Assembly (NCBI GenBank): GCA_027021185.1
Contig: JALUUU010000158.1
Span: forward strand, 1-9,083
Reading direction: 5' to 3'
DNA: 9,083 bases
From: an archaeon
GTDB lineage: Archaea > Hydrothermarchaeota > Hydrothermarchaeia > Hydrothermarchaeales > JALUUU01
Shown here: positions 1-7,168 of the stretch, in pieces
How positions within the stretch are numbered: the stretch's first letter is position 1
Layout: the number at the start of each line of letters is the position of its first letter
Position numbers and translations under genes: made by a program
Notes under the pieces: generated by a model
What the model was told of the DNA's origin: nothing
The model's input: the letters and a program-made list of their open reading frames with translations, nothing else
The model's database searches: none

Positions 1-1
1 C

Positions 2-814
2 AGGGTAGATACCCGGGTGGAGTTCACCATCGAAAACTGGGGACTGGAAAAAATCTTCGTAGCTATACCCGAGGGCTGGCAGGTCTCTGACACCGGCATC
101 CTTGACGGAACCCACAGCTTCGGCGGAACCGCTTATCCCGTGAGATTCTACGCAACCCGCTACTGGAGGCTTTGGGGGCTTCCAACCGAGGAAAACACCC
201 CCATGGGCAGGGGAGAAGTGTTCAGCCTTAACTCCGCCCAGGACGCGGTGTTTGACGAGGTGGCCGGGAGACAGGGATGGTACATAAAACCGAATGAAGC
301 CATTAAGGTGGTTTTCGACGTAAAGGACATATCCGCCGGGGGAGGCATGATCGACCCCCTCCGACTGGAGAGGGAGAATCCCGACATCAGAGTCGTGAGG
401 TGGTACCAGAGGTTCATCATGAACGTTTCAAAGCAGGGATTTATCATGGCACCATGGGTGGTCATCGGTGCGAACCTGACGGAGGCAACCCCTGCCCCCT
501 ACAGCGACGCCAAGGGGAGAGGATCTTTCAAGTACTACGTAGACTTTGAAACCACGACGAACGCTCCAAAATGGGACACGTGGTTCCAGATAAGACAGCC
601 TCTCTCCTCCACCATCATCTCCCGGGTACTTGATATCGCAGGTTTTCAACTGCCAGAGATAAAGAAGATAGGCCTGGTTAAGCCTGTTTTCAAAGTCGAC
701 GACTACAGGCTGATATACTACGCATACGAATGGGAGCGCGACAAGGCAATAGAGGGCTGGAAGCCCTGGAGAAACGACTTCTCCGACACCCCTGCATGGG
801 ATGAGTGGTTCTAG
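2..814 (+). CDS. Unrecognised Trp-rich protein, 5' partial
   Basis: The reading frame is open from base 2 and ends at a TAG at 812-814, giving about 270 residues. A GTG at 17 could be a start, but no ribosome binding site is visible before it and the frame stays open upstream, so I treat the gene as cut at its 5' end. I do not recognise the family. The protein is rich in aromatic residues, with about 14 Trp, several in the last 30 residues (EGWKPW, AWDEWF). No hydrophobic stretch long enough to span a membrane is evident. Alternating polar and aromatic residues with many Gly and Pro suggest a beta-rich, perhaps extracellular or structural, protein; that is inference. Codon use matches the neighbours. 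It ends 34 bases before the hisG TATA box, so hisG is probably transcribed separately. That it is a gene is fairly sure; its function is unknown. Confidence 0.7.
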   Translation, partial: RVDTRVEFTIENWGLEKIFVAIPEGWQVSDTGILDGTHSFGGTAYPVRFYATRYWRLWGLPTEENTPMGRGEVFSLNSAQDAVFDEVAGRQGWYIKPNEAIKVVFDVKDISAGGGMIDPLRLERENPDIRVVRWYQRFIMNVSKQGFIMAPWVVIGANLTEATPAPYSDAKGRGSFKYYVDFETTTNAPKWDTWFQIRQPLSSTIISRVLDIAGFQLPEIKKIGLVKPVFKVDDYRLIYYAYEWERDKAIEGWKPWRNDFSDTPAWDEWF

Positions 815-848
815 ATCCAGTGCCTTATGAGGCGGAGGCTGGTTAAAG

Positions 849-856
849 TATATAAA
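849..856 (+). promoter_or_regulatory. TATA box for hisG
   Basis: The octamer TATATAAA lies in the short gap between the Trp-rich gene and hisG, preceded by a purine-rich stretch (TTAAAG) that could serve as a BRE. Archaeal transcription usually starts about 26 bases past the TATA centre, which here would be near 878. That leaves a leader of about 25 bases containing the AGGAG ribosome binding site at 888-892. The placement also argues against a TTG start at 876, which would be at or before the transcript start. Confidence 0.65.
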
Positions 857-902
857 TGAAGAGGGTTATTTTCCCTTGTTATACTCTAGGAGATTACTTA
901 AG

Positions 903-1775
903 ATGCTAAGATTAGCCTTGCCCAAGGGAAGTCTCGAAGAACAGACCCTGCGCCTATTCAAAGAAGCAGGGCTAGAGGTTAAAAGAGCCTTCAGGGATTA
1001 CAACCCCATCATCGACGACCCCAGGATAGCTAAGGTCAAGATCCTTCGTCCCCAGGAGATACCGAAGTACGTGGAGGAGGGATACTTCGACCTGGGGATA
1101 GCTGGATGGGACTGGGTAAACGAAACCGAAGCAGACGTGGAGGTAATAGCTGACCTACCCTACAGCAAACAGAGCTCGGGCTCGGTGAAGCTGGTTATAG
1201 CCGTCTCAGAGGACTCGGAAATAGAGAAGCCCGAGGACATAAAGCCCGGGAGCAGGGTTACAACGGAGTTCCCAACCCTCACCGAGAAATACTTTAAAAA
1301 GCTCGGCATCCCAGTGGACGTTCACTTCTCCTACGGCGCCTCAGAGGCAAAGGTGCCGGAGCTCATGGATGTTGTTATAGACCTCACAGAGACAGGGGCC
1401 ACCCTCCGCCGAAATCGCCTACGCATAATAGGGACCATTATGGAGTCAACCACCAAGCTCCTTGCCAACAAGGAGTCCTGGAGGAACCCTGAGAAAAAGA
1501 AGGCCATAGAGGAGGTTAGAACCCTTCTCCTGGGGGTCATAGAGGCCAGGGGAAAGGTCCTCCTGAGCATGAACGTTCCTGAGGACAAGCTCGAGGAGCT
1601 GGTCTCCATTCTCCCGGCTATGAAGAAGCCCACCGTATCAAAACTCTACAGCACGGGCTACTATGCCGTCGAAACCGTTGTGCCCAAGAACCAGGTCAAC
1701 ATTCTAATCCCCCGCCTCAAGGAAAAAGGGGCCGAAGACATCCTTGAGCTGGGCATATCTAAGATAGTAAAGTAA
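903..1775 (+). CDS. hisG: ATP phosphoribosyltransferase, long form (HisG)
   Basis: Cytoplasmic enzyme joining ATP and PRPP to give phosphoribosyl-ATP, the committed step of histidine synthesis. The 290-residue protein opens with the typical MLRLALPKGSL start. It carries the GIAGWD segment (about 65-70) and the PRPP-binding signature around 152-168 (DVVIDLTETGATL). The length and the region after about residue 213 match the long-form HisG, which has a C-terminal ACT-like regulatory domain (known to bind histidine) and does not need HisZ. I chose ATG 903 over the in-frame TTG at 876 because it matches the family N-terminus and has AGGAG at 888-892, 10 bases upstream. No other his gene is present: upstream is an unrelated gene, downstream an ABC importer. 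Feedback inhibition by histidine is expected from the family, not shown here. Confidence 0.95.
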   Translation: MLRLALPKGSLEEQTLRLFKEAGLEVKRAFRDYNPIIDDPRIAKVKILRPQEIPKYVEEGYFDLGIAGWDWVNETEADVEVIADLPYSKQSSGSVKLVIAVSEDSEIEKPEDIKPGSRVTTEFPTLTEKYFKKLGIPVDVHFSYGASEAKVPELMDVVIDLTETGATLRRNRLRIIGTIMESTTKLLANKESWRNPEKKKAIEEVRTLLLGVIEARGKVLLSMNVPEDKLEELVSILPAMKKPTVSKLYSTGYYAVETVVPKNQVNILIPRLKEKGAEDILELGISKIVK

Positions 1776-1781
1776 ATAAAT
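1772..1781 (+). promoter_or_regulatory. Possible TATA element for the ABC importer operon
   Basis: The AT-rich string GTAAATAAAT overlaps the hisG stop codon and lies about 26 bases before the ATG of the binding-protein gene. The pyrimidine-rich bases just before that ATG (CCCCACTTTTAATCT) hold no Shine-Dalgarno sequence. Together these suggest a leaderless transcript starting at or next to the ATG. The match to an archaeal TATA box is imperfect, and read-through from hisG is an alternative. Confidence 0.4.
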
Positions 1782-1802
1782 CCCCTGCCCCACTTTTAAT
1801 CT

Positions 1803-3533
1803 ATGAAGTCGCTCGTCTTCATACTCCTGATAGCCCTCTCTTTTTCCCCTGTTTACGCCCAGGAAAAGGTGTACCTCCGGATAGGAGGCCAAGATGAGCC
1901 CAAGACCCTGAATATTTTCAAAGCAGGCGACAAGTGGAGCATCGAGGTCATAGGATGGTTTTTCGAGTCCCTTTATACGAGAGAGCCCCTCACCCACAAG
2001 GTCATTCCCTGGGTTGCTGAGGACTACCCCGAATTCTCGGACAACGTCGCCACCATAAAGATCAGAAAAGGAATTACCTGGAACGACGGCACGCCCTTAA
2101 CAGCCCACGACGTCAAGTTCACCGCCGACGTCATCCTTGACTTCCAGATACCCCGGTTCTACTCTGACTGGGAGTTTGTTGAGAAAGTCGAGGCGGTGGA
2201 TGACTACACCGTCAAGTTCTACCTAAAAGAGGGCTGCACGCCCCTCTTCCTAGAAGGCACACTCCTCTCCCCAATCGTTCAAAGGAATGAATGGCTCCCC
2301 GTCGTGGAGGAGGCTAAGAAGAAGGAGAACCCGTTAAAATCCCTTCTAGAGCATCAGGTCGAGAGACCCAGGAGCGCAGGCCCCTTCGTATTCTCTGAAT
2401 GGGTAAAAGGCTCCTATGTCAAAATCGACGCCAGAAAAGACTACTGGGCCAAGGGAAAACTGATTCAAGGCAGGGAGATAGGCCCCTTCTACGACGGAAT
2501 ACTGTTCAAGATATACGGCACAACAGACGCGGCCGTACTGGCCCTGAAAAAAGGGGAGATAGACTATATCTCCTGGACCATAGACCCGGGCTTCGTGGCT
2601 GAGCTATCCAAAGAGGAGTCTGTAACGGTTACTAAGAGCCCCGGAAATGGATTCTACTACCTCGCCTTCAACGTGAGAAAAAAGCCGTTCAGCGACCTCG
2701 CCTTCAGACAGGCAGTGGCGTATTTAGTCGACAAGGAGTTCATAGTCAGCAGGATTCTCCAGAACTACGGGGAGCCCGCGTACACAATAGTTCCTCCTGG
2801 GAACTCTTTCTGGCACAACAACCAGACCCCGAGGCTGGGAGCTGGGCTGAGCAAGGAAGAGCGGATCGCCAAGGCCAGGGATGTGCTGAAAAGTGCGGGC
2901 TATTCCTGGGACTCCGCTGGGAACCTTCTGTATCCCGACGGAAGCCGGGTTGAGCCCTTCGACATCTTAACCCCCCCTGCAGACTATGATCCCCTCAGAG
3001 CCATGTCAGGCATGCTCATCCAGGAGTGGCTCAGAGAGATAGGGGTTCAGGCTACGGCCAAGCCCACGTCCTTTGCCACTATAGTGCAGAAGGTTAATAC
3101 CGAGCAGGATTTCGACGCGTACATCCTGGGATGGATTCTGGGAGTGGACCCAGACTACATGAGGGTGTTTTTCCACACCAACCAGACAATGCCGGAAGGA
3201 TACAATCCCATGGGGTACAGCAACCCCACCTATGATGCCCTCGTAGACGCCAGCGCCAGGGAATGCGACGTGGAGAAGCGCAAAGAACTCATCTTCAAGG
3301 CCCAGGAGATGATAATGCAGGAACTCCCCTATGTTCCCCTTTATTTCAGAGACGAGATAGAGGCCTATAATTCTGCCACCTTTACTGGATGGTTTGAGGA
3401 TCTGGGAGGTATAGGAGGCTCCATCATATATCTGAAACCCCTGAGCTCGGAGAAACCTGAAAAAAAAGGCATCTGCGGACCCATTATCCTGCTGCTGACC
3501 GCAACACTGCCCCTCCTCCTAAGGAGACGGTGA
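1803..3533 (+). CDS. Family 5 extracellular solute-binding protein with CGP-CTERM-like anchor
   Basis: Binding component of a peptide/oligopeptide-type ABC importer, acting on the outer face of the membrane. Of 576 residues, 1-19 form a Sec-type signal peptide (MKSL, hydrophobic core, VYA before QEK). The body matches the SBP_bac_5 fold: an early DEPKTLNIF segment, WNDGTPLTAHDVKFTADV in the first lobe, and AFRQAVAYLVDKEFIV in the middle. There is no lipobox cysteine. Instead the last 22 residues read ICGP (558-560 is CGP), a hydrophobic stretch and a final RRR (574-576), which resembles the CGP-CTERM sorting signal described in Thermococcales. It heads a five-gene operon and ends 9 bases before the permease gene. 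Family 5 proteins in archaea bind peptides but also oligosaccharides, so the ligand is open. I give no symbol for that reason. Confidence 0.93.
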   Translation: MKSLVFILLIALSFSPVYAQEKVYLRIGGQDEPKTLNIFKAGDKWSIEVIGWFFESLYTREPLTHKVIPWVAEDYPEFSDNVATIKIRKGITWNDGTPLTAHDVKFTADVILDFQIPRFYSDWEFVEKVEAVDDYTVKFYLKEGCTPLFLEGTLLSPIVQRNEWLPVVEEAKKKENPLKSLLEHQVERPRSAGPFVFSEWVKGSYVKIDARKDYWAKGKLIQGREIGPFYDGILFKIYGTTDAAVLALKKGEIDYISWTIDPGFVAELSKEESVTVTKSPGNGFYYLAFNVRKKPFSDLAFRQAVAYLVDKEFIVSRILQNYGEPAYTIVPPGNSFWHNNQTPRLGAGLSKEERIAKARDVLKSAGYSWDSAGNLLYPDGSRVEPFDILTPPADYDPLRAMSGMLIQEWLREIGVQATAKPTSFATIVQKVNTEQDFDAYILGWILGVDPDYMRVFFHTNQTMPEGYNPMGYSNPTYDALVDASARECDVEKRKELIFKAQEMIMQELPYVPLYFRDEIEAYNSATFTGWFEDLGGIGGSIIYLKPLSSEKPEKKGICGPIILLLTATLPLLLRRR

Positions 3534-3542
3534 GGAAAGCGG

Positions 3543-4514
3543 ATGTACAGATACCTGCTCCACAGGATCCTTCAGATTGCCATTACGATGTTTCTCCTTA
3601 TAGCCATGGTCTTCATCCTCTTCAGGGTCATGCCAGGGGACCCTGCATCCATGGTTCTTGACCCCAAGATGCCTCCCGAGGCCAAGGCTCTTATGAAAAA
3701 ACAGCTAGGCCTCGATGAGCCCATATATTCACAGTTTATCATCTACATGAAGAACCTCCTCCACGGAGACCTAGGCAGGAGCTTCTACTACGGCAGACCA
3801 GTCTACGACGTGATAATGGAAAGGCTCCCCAACACGATCCTCCTCTTCACCTCGGCCACCATCATCTCCTGGGGACTGGGATATGCCCTTGGGAAGAGGA
3901 TAGCATGGAGACGCGGAACAAGGTTCGAGCACGCCCTCACCTTCATGGGGCTGCTCTTCTACTCGGTTTTCCTGCCCTGGTTCGGCCTTATAATGATCTG
4001 GATATTCTCCTACAGGCTCGGATTGTTCCCCCTCGGAGGCATGATAACCCCTGAGCTCTGGACAGCCGGCGGAGCAGGCATCATCGCCCTGGTGCTGGAT
4101 GTCCTGCATCACCTGGCCCTTCCCCTGTTTGTCCTGACCCTGCTTAGCTTCGCCGGGGCCATGCTGCTCATGCGGAGCAGCATGCTCGAGACCCTCAGGG
4201 AGGACTACATCCTCACGGCTAGAGCCAAGGGCCTCAGCGAGAAAGTCGTGAGAGATAAACACGCCGCCAGGAATGCTCTGCTCCCCATGGTAACCGCCCT
4301 GGCTCTCTCCCTGTCCTTCTCTATGAGCGGGGGCGTCCTAACGGAAACAGTCTTCAGCTGGCCTGGTCTGGGAAAAGAGATAGTCTCCGCGACCCTGAAC
4401 TATGACTATCCCCTGGCCCAGGCCGCCTTCATATTCCTTGCCGCCATTGTCTTGATGGCGAACCTGGTGGCCGACATAATATACGCATACCTTGACCCGA
4501 GGATAAGATACTAG
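3543..4514 (+). CDS. dppB: Peptide-type ABC importer, permease subunit (DppB/OppB family)
   Basis: One half of the membrane channel of the importer. The 323-residue length is normal for the family. Six membrane segments can be placed at about 10-29, 97-117, 131-156, 177-206, 246-266 and 291-315. The family's RVMPGDPA motif follows the first (29-36). The cytoplasmic EAA loop, which docks on an ATPase, is at about 220-248, with ARAKGLS at 226-232, followed by ETVFSWPGLGKE (268-279), typical of DppB/OppB. The ATG at 3543 is preceded by GGTGAGGA at 3529-3536, which overlaps the stop codon of the binding-protein gene and matches the archaeal 16S anti-Shine-Dalgarno well. The next permease starts 10 bases after the stop. 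Family and subunit are certain; the symbol reflects homology and not a known substrate. Confidence 0.93.
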   Translation: MYRYLLHRILQIAITMFLLIAMVFILFRVMPGDPASMVLDPKMPPEAKALMKKQLGLDEPIYSQFIIYMKNLLHGDLGRSFYYGRPVYDVIMERLPNTILLFTSATIISWGLGYALGKRIAWRRGTRFEHALTFMGLLFYSVFLPWFGLIMIWIFSYRLGLFPLGGMITPELWTAGGAGIIALVLDVLHHLALPLFVLTLLSFAGAMLLMRSSMLETLREDYILTARAKGLSEKVVRDKHAARNALLPMVTALALSLSFSMSGGVLTETVFSWPGLGKEIVSATLNYDYPLAQAAFIFLAAIVLMANLVADIIYAYLDPRIRY

Positions 4515-4524
4515 TAGGTGCTCC

Positions 4525-5412
4525 ATGGGAATAATCGAATACGCCAGAACATCAATAAAGGAGAACTGGAGCCTTTTCAGGCGGAGCAGGATGGGGCTCC
4601 TAGGGTTAGCTATCCTGGCTTTTTTTGCCTTTCTGGCTCTACTTGCCCCAATACCTAGGCTCATCGACGACATGTACCACCCCATGGTAGGGGTTGACCC
4701 CGAGATATCCTACTCCACCCCTCCCTCCCTGCGCCACCCCATGGGAACCGATTTTATGGGCAGAGACCTGTTAAGCCAGTTCCTATCCGGGGCCCAGATA
4801 GCCTTCGCCGTGGGCATAACTGCGGCGGTAATCTCTGTGCTCATCGGCACAGCAATAGGCCTAACATCCGGTTACTATGGAGGCAAAGTGGACGCTCTGC
4901 TGATGCGCCTAGCAGACATAGTGCTTGTCCTACCAGGACTCCCCTTCATCATCGTGATCGCGGCCGCCCTCGGGAAGATGAGCATCTGGATCATCGTCCT
5001 CCTCATAGCCCTCCTGGGATGGCCGGGGGTTGCCAGGGTCATAAGGGCCCAGACGCTTTCCCTCAGGGAAAGACCCTTCGTGGAGGCTGCCAGAGTTGCA
5101 GGGGCAGGGGACCGCAGGATCCTCCTCCATCACCTGGCCCCAAACGTCTTACCCCTCACGTTCCTATACGCCGCCCTGGGGGTGAGCGGCGCGATACTGA
5201 CAGAGGCTTCTCTGAGCTTTATCGGGCTCGGAGATCCCAGCGTAGTGAGCTGGGGGATGATGCTCCAGTGGGCCTTCACCACAGGCCACACATTCCGAGC
5301 ACCCTACTGGATCCTTCCCCCAGGCCTTGCCATATCCCTTCTCTCACTGTCTTTCTACTTAGTGGGCAGGGCTCTAGAGGAGATAATAAATCCGAGGCTG
5401 AGGGAGCCATGA
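4525..5412 (+). CDS. dppC: Peptide-type ABC importer, permease subunit (DppC/OppC family)
   Basis: Second half of the channel, pairing with the preceding permease. At 295 residues it has the DppC layout: an N-terminal membrane segment (about 24-42), an external loop with the family motif HPMGTDFMGRDLLS (71-84), then five further hydrophobic segments. The EAA loop lies at about 185-208 (FVEAARVAGAGDRRILLHHL), and TEASLSFIGLG (226-236) follows, a strong DppC/OppC marker. The protein ends with the usual INPRLRE tail. The ATG at 4525 is preceded by AGGTG at 4516-4520, directly after the previous stop codon. Its TGA overlaps the ATG of the next gene (ATGA), which suggests translational coupling. 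The substrate is not determined by this subunit. Confidence 0.93.
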   Translation: MGIIEYARTSIKENWSLFRRSRMGLLGLAILAFFAFLALLAPIPRLIDDMYHPMVGVDPEISYSTPPSLRHPMGTDFMGRDLLSQFLSGAQIAFAVGITAAVISVLIGTAIGLTSGYYGGKVDALLMRLADIVLVLPGLPFIIVIAAALGKMSIWIIVLLIALLGWPGVARVIRAQTLSLRERPFVEAARVAGAGDRRILLHHLAPNVLPLTFLYAALGVSGAILTEASLSFIGLGDPSVVSWGMMLQWAFTTGHTFRAPYWILPPGLAISLLSLSFYLVGRALEEIINPRLREP

Positions 5413-6374
5413 GTTTCTTCGAGATCCAGGGGCTGAGAATGCATTACGCCACGTCCAGGGGCAGAGTCAAGGCCATAAGAGGCGTGGACCTGAAGATGGA
5501 TAAAGGCCAGGCCCTGGGCTTAGCCGGAGAAAGCGGATGCGGAAAAACCTCCCTAGGCCTCTCTATTCTACGCCTGCTACCTAACAACGCCCATATCACC
5601 AGGGGCAGAATACTCTTTCACGGCGAGGACCTTCTTAGAAAATCCGAGGAGGAGATGCGGAGGATCAGGTGGAAGTACATATCCATGGTCTTCCAATCAG
5701 CGATGAACGCGTTGAATCCGGTTTACAGGGTGGGGGACCAGATAGTGGAGGCGATCCTAGCCCACGAGGACATCACAAAAGACGAGGCAAAAGAAAGGGT
5801 CTCCGAGCTTTTCAGCCTCGTCGGCCTAGACCCAGGGAGAGCAGGCCAGTACCCCCACGAGTATAGCGGCGGCATGCGCCAGAGAGCGGTCATAGCGATG
5901 GCCCTCGCCTGCCACCCCGAGCTCCTGATAGCGGATGAGCCCACAACCGCCCTGGATGTGATTCATCAGAAACAGATAATCGAAAAGATGGACGAGCTCA
6001 GGGAGAAACTGGGGATGACCATGATATACATAACCCACGACATAGCCATCATATCAGAGACCTGCGATGTTATGGCGGTGATGTATGGGGGAAAAATCGT
6101 GGAGTCCTCCAAGGTAAGGGACCTCCTCAGGAGGCCTATGCATCCCTATACCCAGGGGCTGATCCGCTCCATCCCCCCTCTCCATGACTCGGTGGGCAGG
6201 CTCACATCCATCGAGGGCGAACCCCCGAGTCTGCTGTCCCCTCCTCGGGGATGCAGCTTCAACCCCAGATGCGCGTACTCACGGGATATCTGCAGGACGT
6301 CAGAGCCTCCTCTACGCCAGCTAAACGGAGGCCTGGTAGCCTGCCACTTCGCGGAGGAGATACCATGGCCCTGA
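5409..6374 (+). CDS. dppD: Peptide-type ABC importer, ATPase subunit with Fe-S-type Cys cluster (DppD family)
   Basis: Cytoplasmic ATPase powering uptake. The 321 residues contain Walker A GESGCGKT (40-47), Q-loop Q96, signature SGGMRQR (153-159), Walker B ending D176-E177, and switch His210 in ITHD. The C-terminal oligopeptide domain follows HPYTQGL (245-251) and holds four cysteines at 282, 288, 295 and 312. This spacing is known in DppD-type ATPases, where it binds a 4Fe-4S cluster. The reading frame stays open far upstream inside dppC, but the ATG at 5409 is the right start. It overlaps the dppC stop as ATGA, has GAGGG at 5400-5404, and gives the usual short lead before the first beta strand. 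The end overlaps the next ATPase gene by 10 bases. It should form a heterodimer with that protein. Confidence 0.93.
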   Translation: MSFFEIQGLRMHYATSRGRVKAIRGVDLKMDKGQALGLAGESGCGKTSLGLSILRLLPNNAHITRGRILFHGEDLLRKSEEEMRRIRWKYISMVFQSAMNALNPVYRVGDQIVEAILAHEDITKDEAKERVSELFSLVGLDPGRAGQYPHEYSGGMRQRAVIAMALACHPELLIADEPTTALDVIHQKQIIEKMDELREKLGMTMIYITHDIAIISETCDVMAVMYGGKIVESSKVRDLLRRPMHPYTQGLIRSIPPLHDSVGRLTSIEGEPPSLLSPPRGCSFNPRCAYSRDICRTSEPPLRQLNGGLVACHFAEEIPWP

Positions 6375-7168
6375 TAACCACCGAGAACCTTCGCAAGGTG
6401 TTTCCAGTCAGGAAAAGGCTTTTTGGCGGCCAGGAATATGTAACCGCGGTGGACGATGTGAGCTTCAAGATCCATAGAAGAGAAGTCTTTGGGCTCGTCG
6501 GCGAGAGCGGTAGCGGGAAAACCACCTGCGGGAGGCTGCTGCTCAGACTCCTTGAGCCCACCTCCGGGAGCATATACTACGACGGCGTCGACATCACCAA
6601 GCTCACGGGGAGGGAACTCCTAAGTTTCAGGCGCCGGGTACAGATGATATTCCAGAACCCATACGAATCCCTTAATCCACGATTCACCGTATACGACTCG
6701 GTGGCTGAGCCCCTCATAATACAGCGGATAGCTGACGGAGAGGAAAGAAGGAGGAGGGTCATAGAGGCCCTGGAGAGGGTGAGGCTCACCCCAGCTGAGA
6801 GCCTTCTGAGGAGATATCCTCATGAGCTGTCAGGGGGGCAGAGACAGCGAGTGGCCATCGCAAGAGCCCTCGTTACAGAGCCCGACTTCGTCGTCGCGGA
6901 TGAACCCGTATCTATGCTCGACGTGTCGATAAGGGCCGGAATCCTCAATTTGATGCTTGATCTCAGAGACGACCTCGACCTTACGATGCTCTTCATAACC
7001 CACGACCTGGCGGTGGCCAGATACATGTGTGACCGAATCGCCGTCATGCACAAAGGCAGAATCGTGGAGCTAGGCAGCAAAGAGGATGTGATAGAGAACC
7101 CCCAGCACCCCTATACCCGGGCCCTGTTGTCCTCCGTCCCCAGGCTTCACAGCTTATCCAAGACATAG
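6365..7168 (+). CDS. dppF: Peptide-type ABC importer, ATPase subunit (DppF/OppF family), short C-terminus
   Basis: Partner ATPase of the importer, 267 residues. It shows Walker A GESGSGKTT (46-54), Q-loop Q97 followed by NPYESLNPR (the DppF/OppF form), signature LSGGQ (155-159), Walker B ending D179-E180 with EPVSMLDVS, and switch His213 in ITHD. It stops soon after HPYTRALL (248-255), so it lacks most of the oligopeptide C-terminal domain and the cysteine cluster seen in its partner; DppF proteins are commonly near 320 residues. I chose ATG 6365 because GGAGGA sits at 6353-6358 and the protein then begins with the normal first strand. The upstream extension in this frame is only overlap with dppD. 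It is the last gene of the operon, and its stop lies 22 bases inside the 3' end of the opposite-strand phosphatase gene. Confidence 0.92.
   Translation: MALITTENLRKVFPVRKRLFGGQEYVTAVDDVSFKIHRREVFGLVGESGSGKTTCGRLLLRLLEPTSGSIYYDGVDITKLTGRELLSFRRRVQMIFQNPYESLNPRFTVYDSVAEPLIIQRIADGEERRRRVIEALERVRLTPAESLLRRYPHELSGGQRQRVAIARALVTEPDFVVADEPVSMLDVSIRAGILNLMLDLRDDLDLTMLFITHDLAVARYMCDRIAVMHKGRIVELGSKEDVIENPQHPYTRALLSSVPRLHSLSKT

Noticed and set aside
861..880. Oligo-T terminator after the Trp-rich gene
   Set aside because: The T content (TTATTTTCCCTTGTT) is broken by C and G and lies downstream of the hisG TATA box; too weak to call.
876..902. TTG start adding nine residues to HisG
   Set aside because: It falls at the predicted transcript start and before the AGGAG site; ATG 903 gives the conserved family N-terminus.
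3771..4262. 163-residue open frame on the minus strand
   Set aside because: It is a shadow of the DppB permease gene with composition typical of antisense frames and no recognisable domain.
5019..5408. N-terminal extension of the first ATPase into dppC
   Set aside because: The added residues are Arg/Gly/Pro-rich out-of-frame dppC sequence; the ATG at 5409 overlapping the dppC stop fits the ATPase family.
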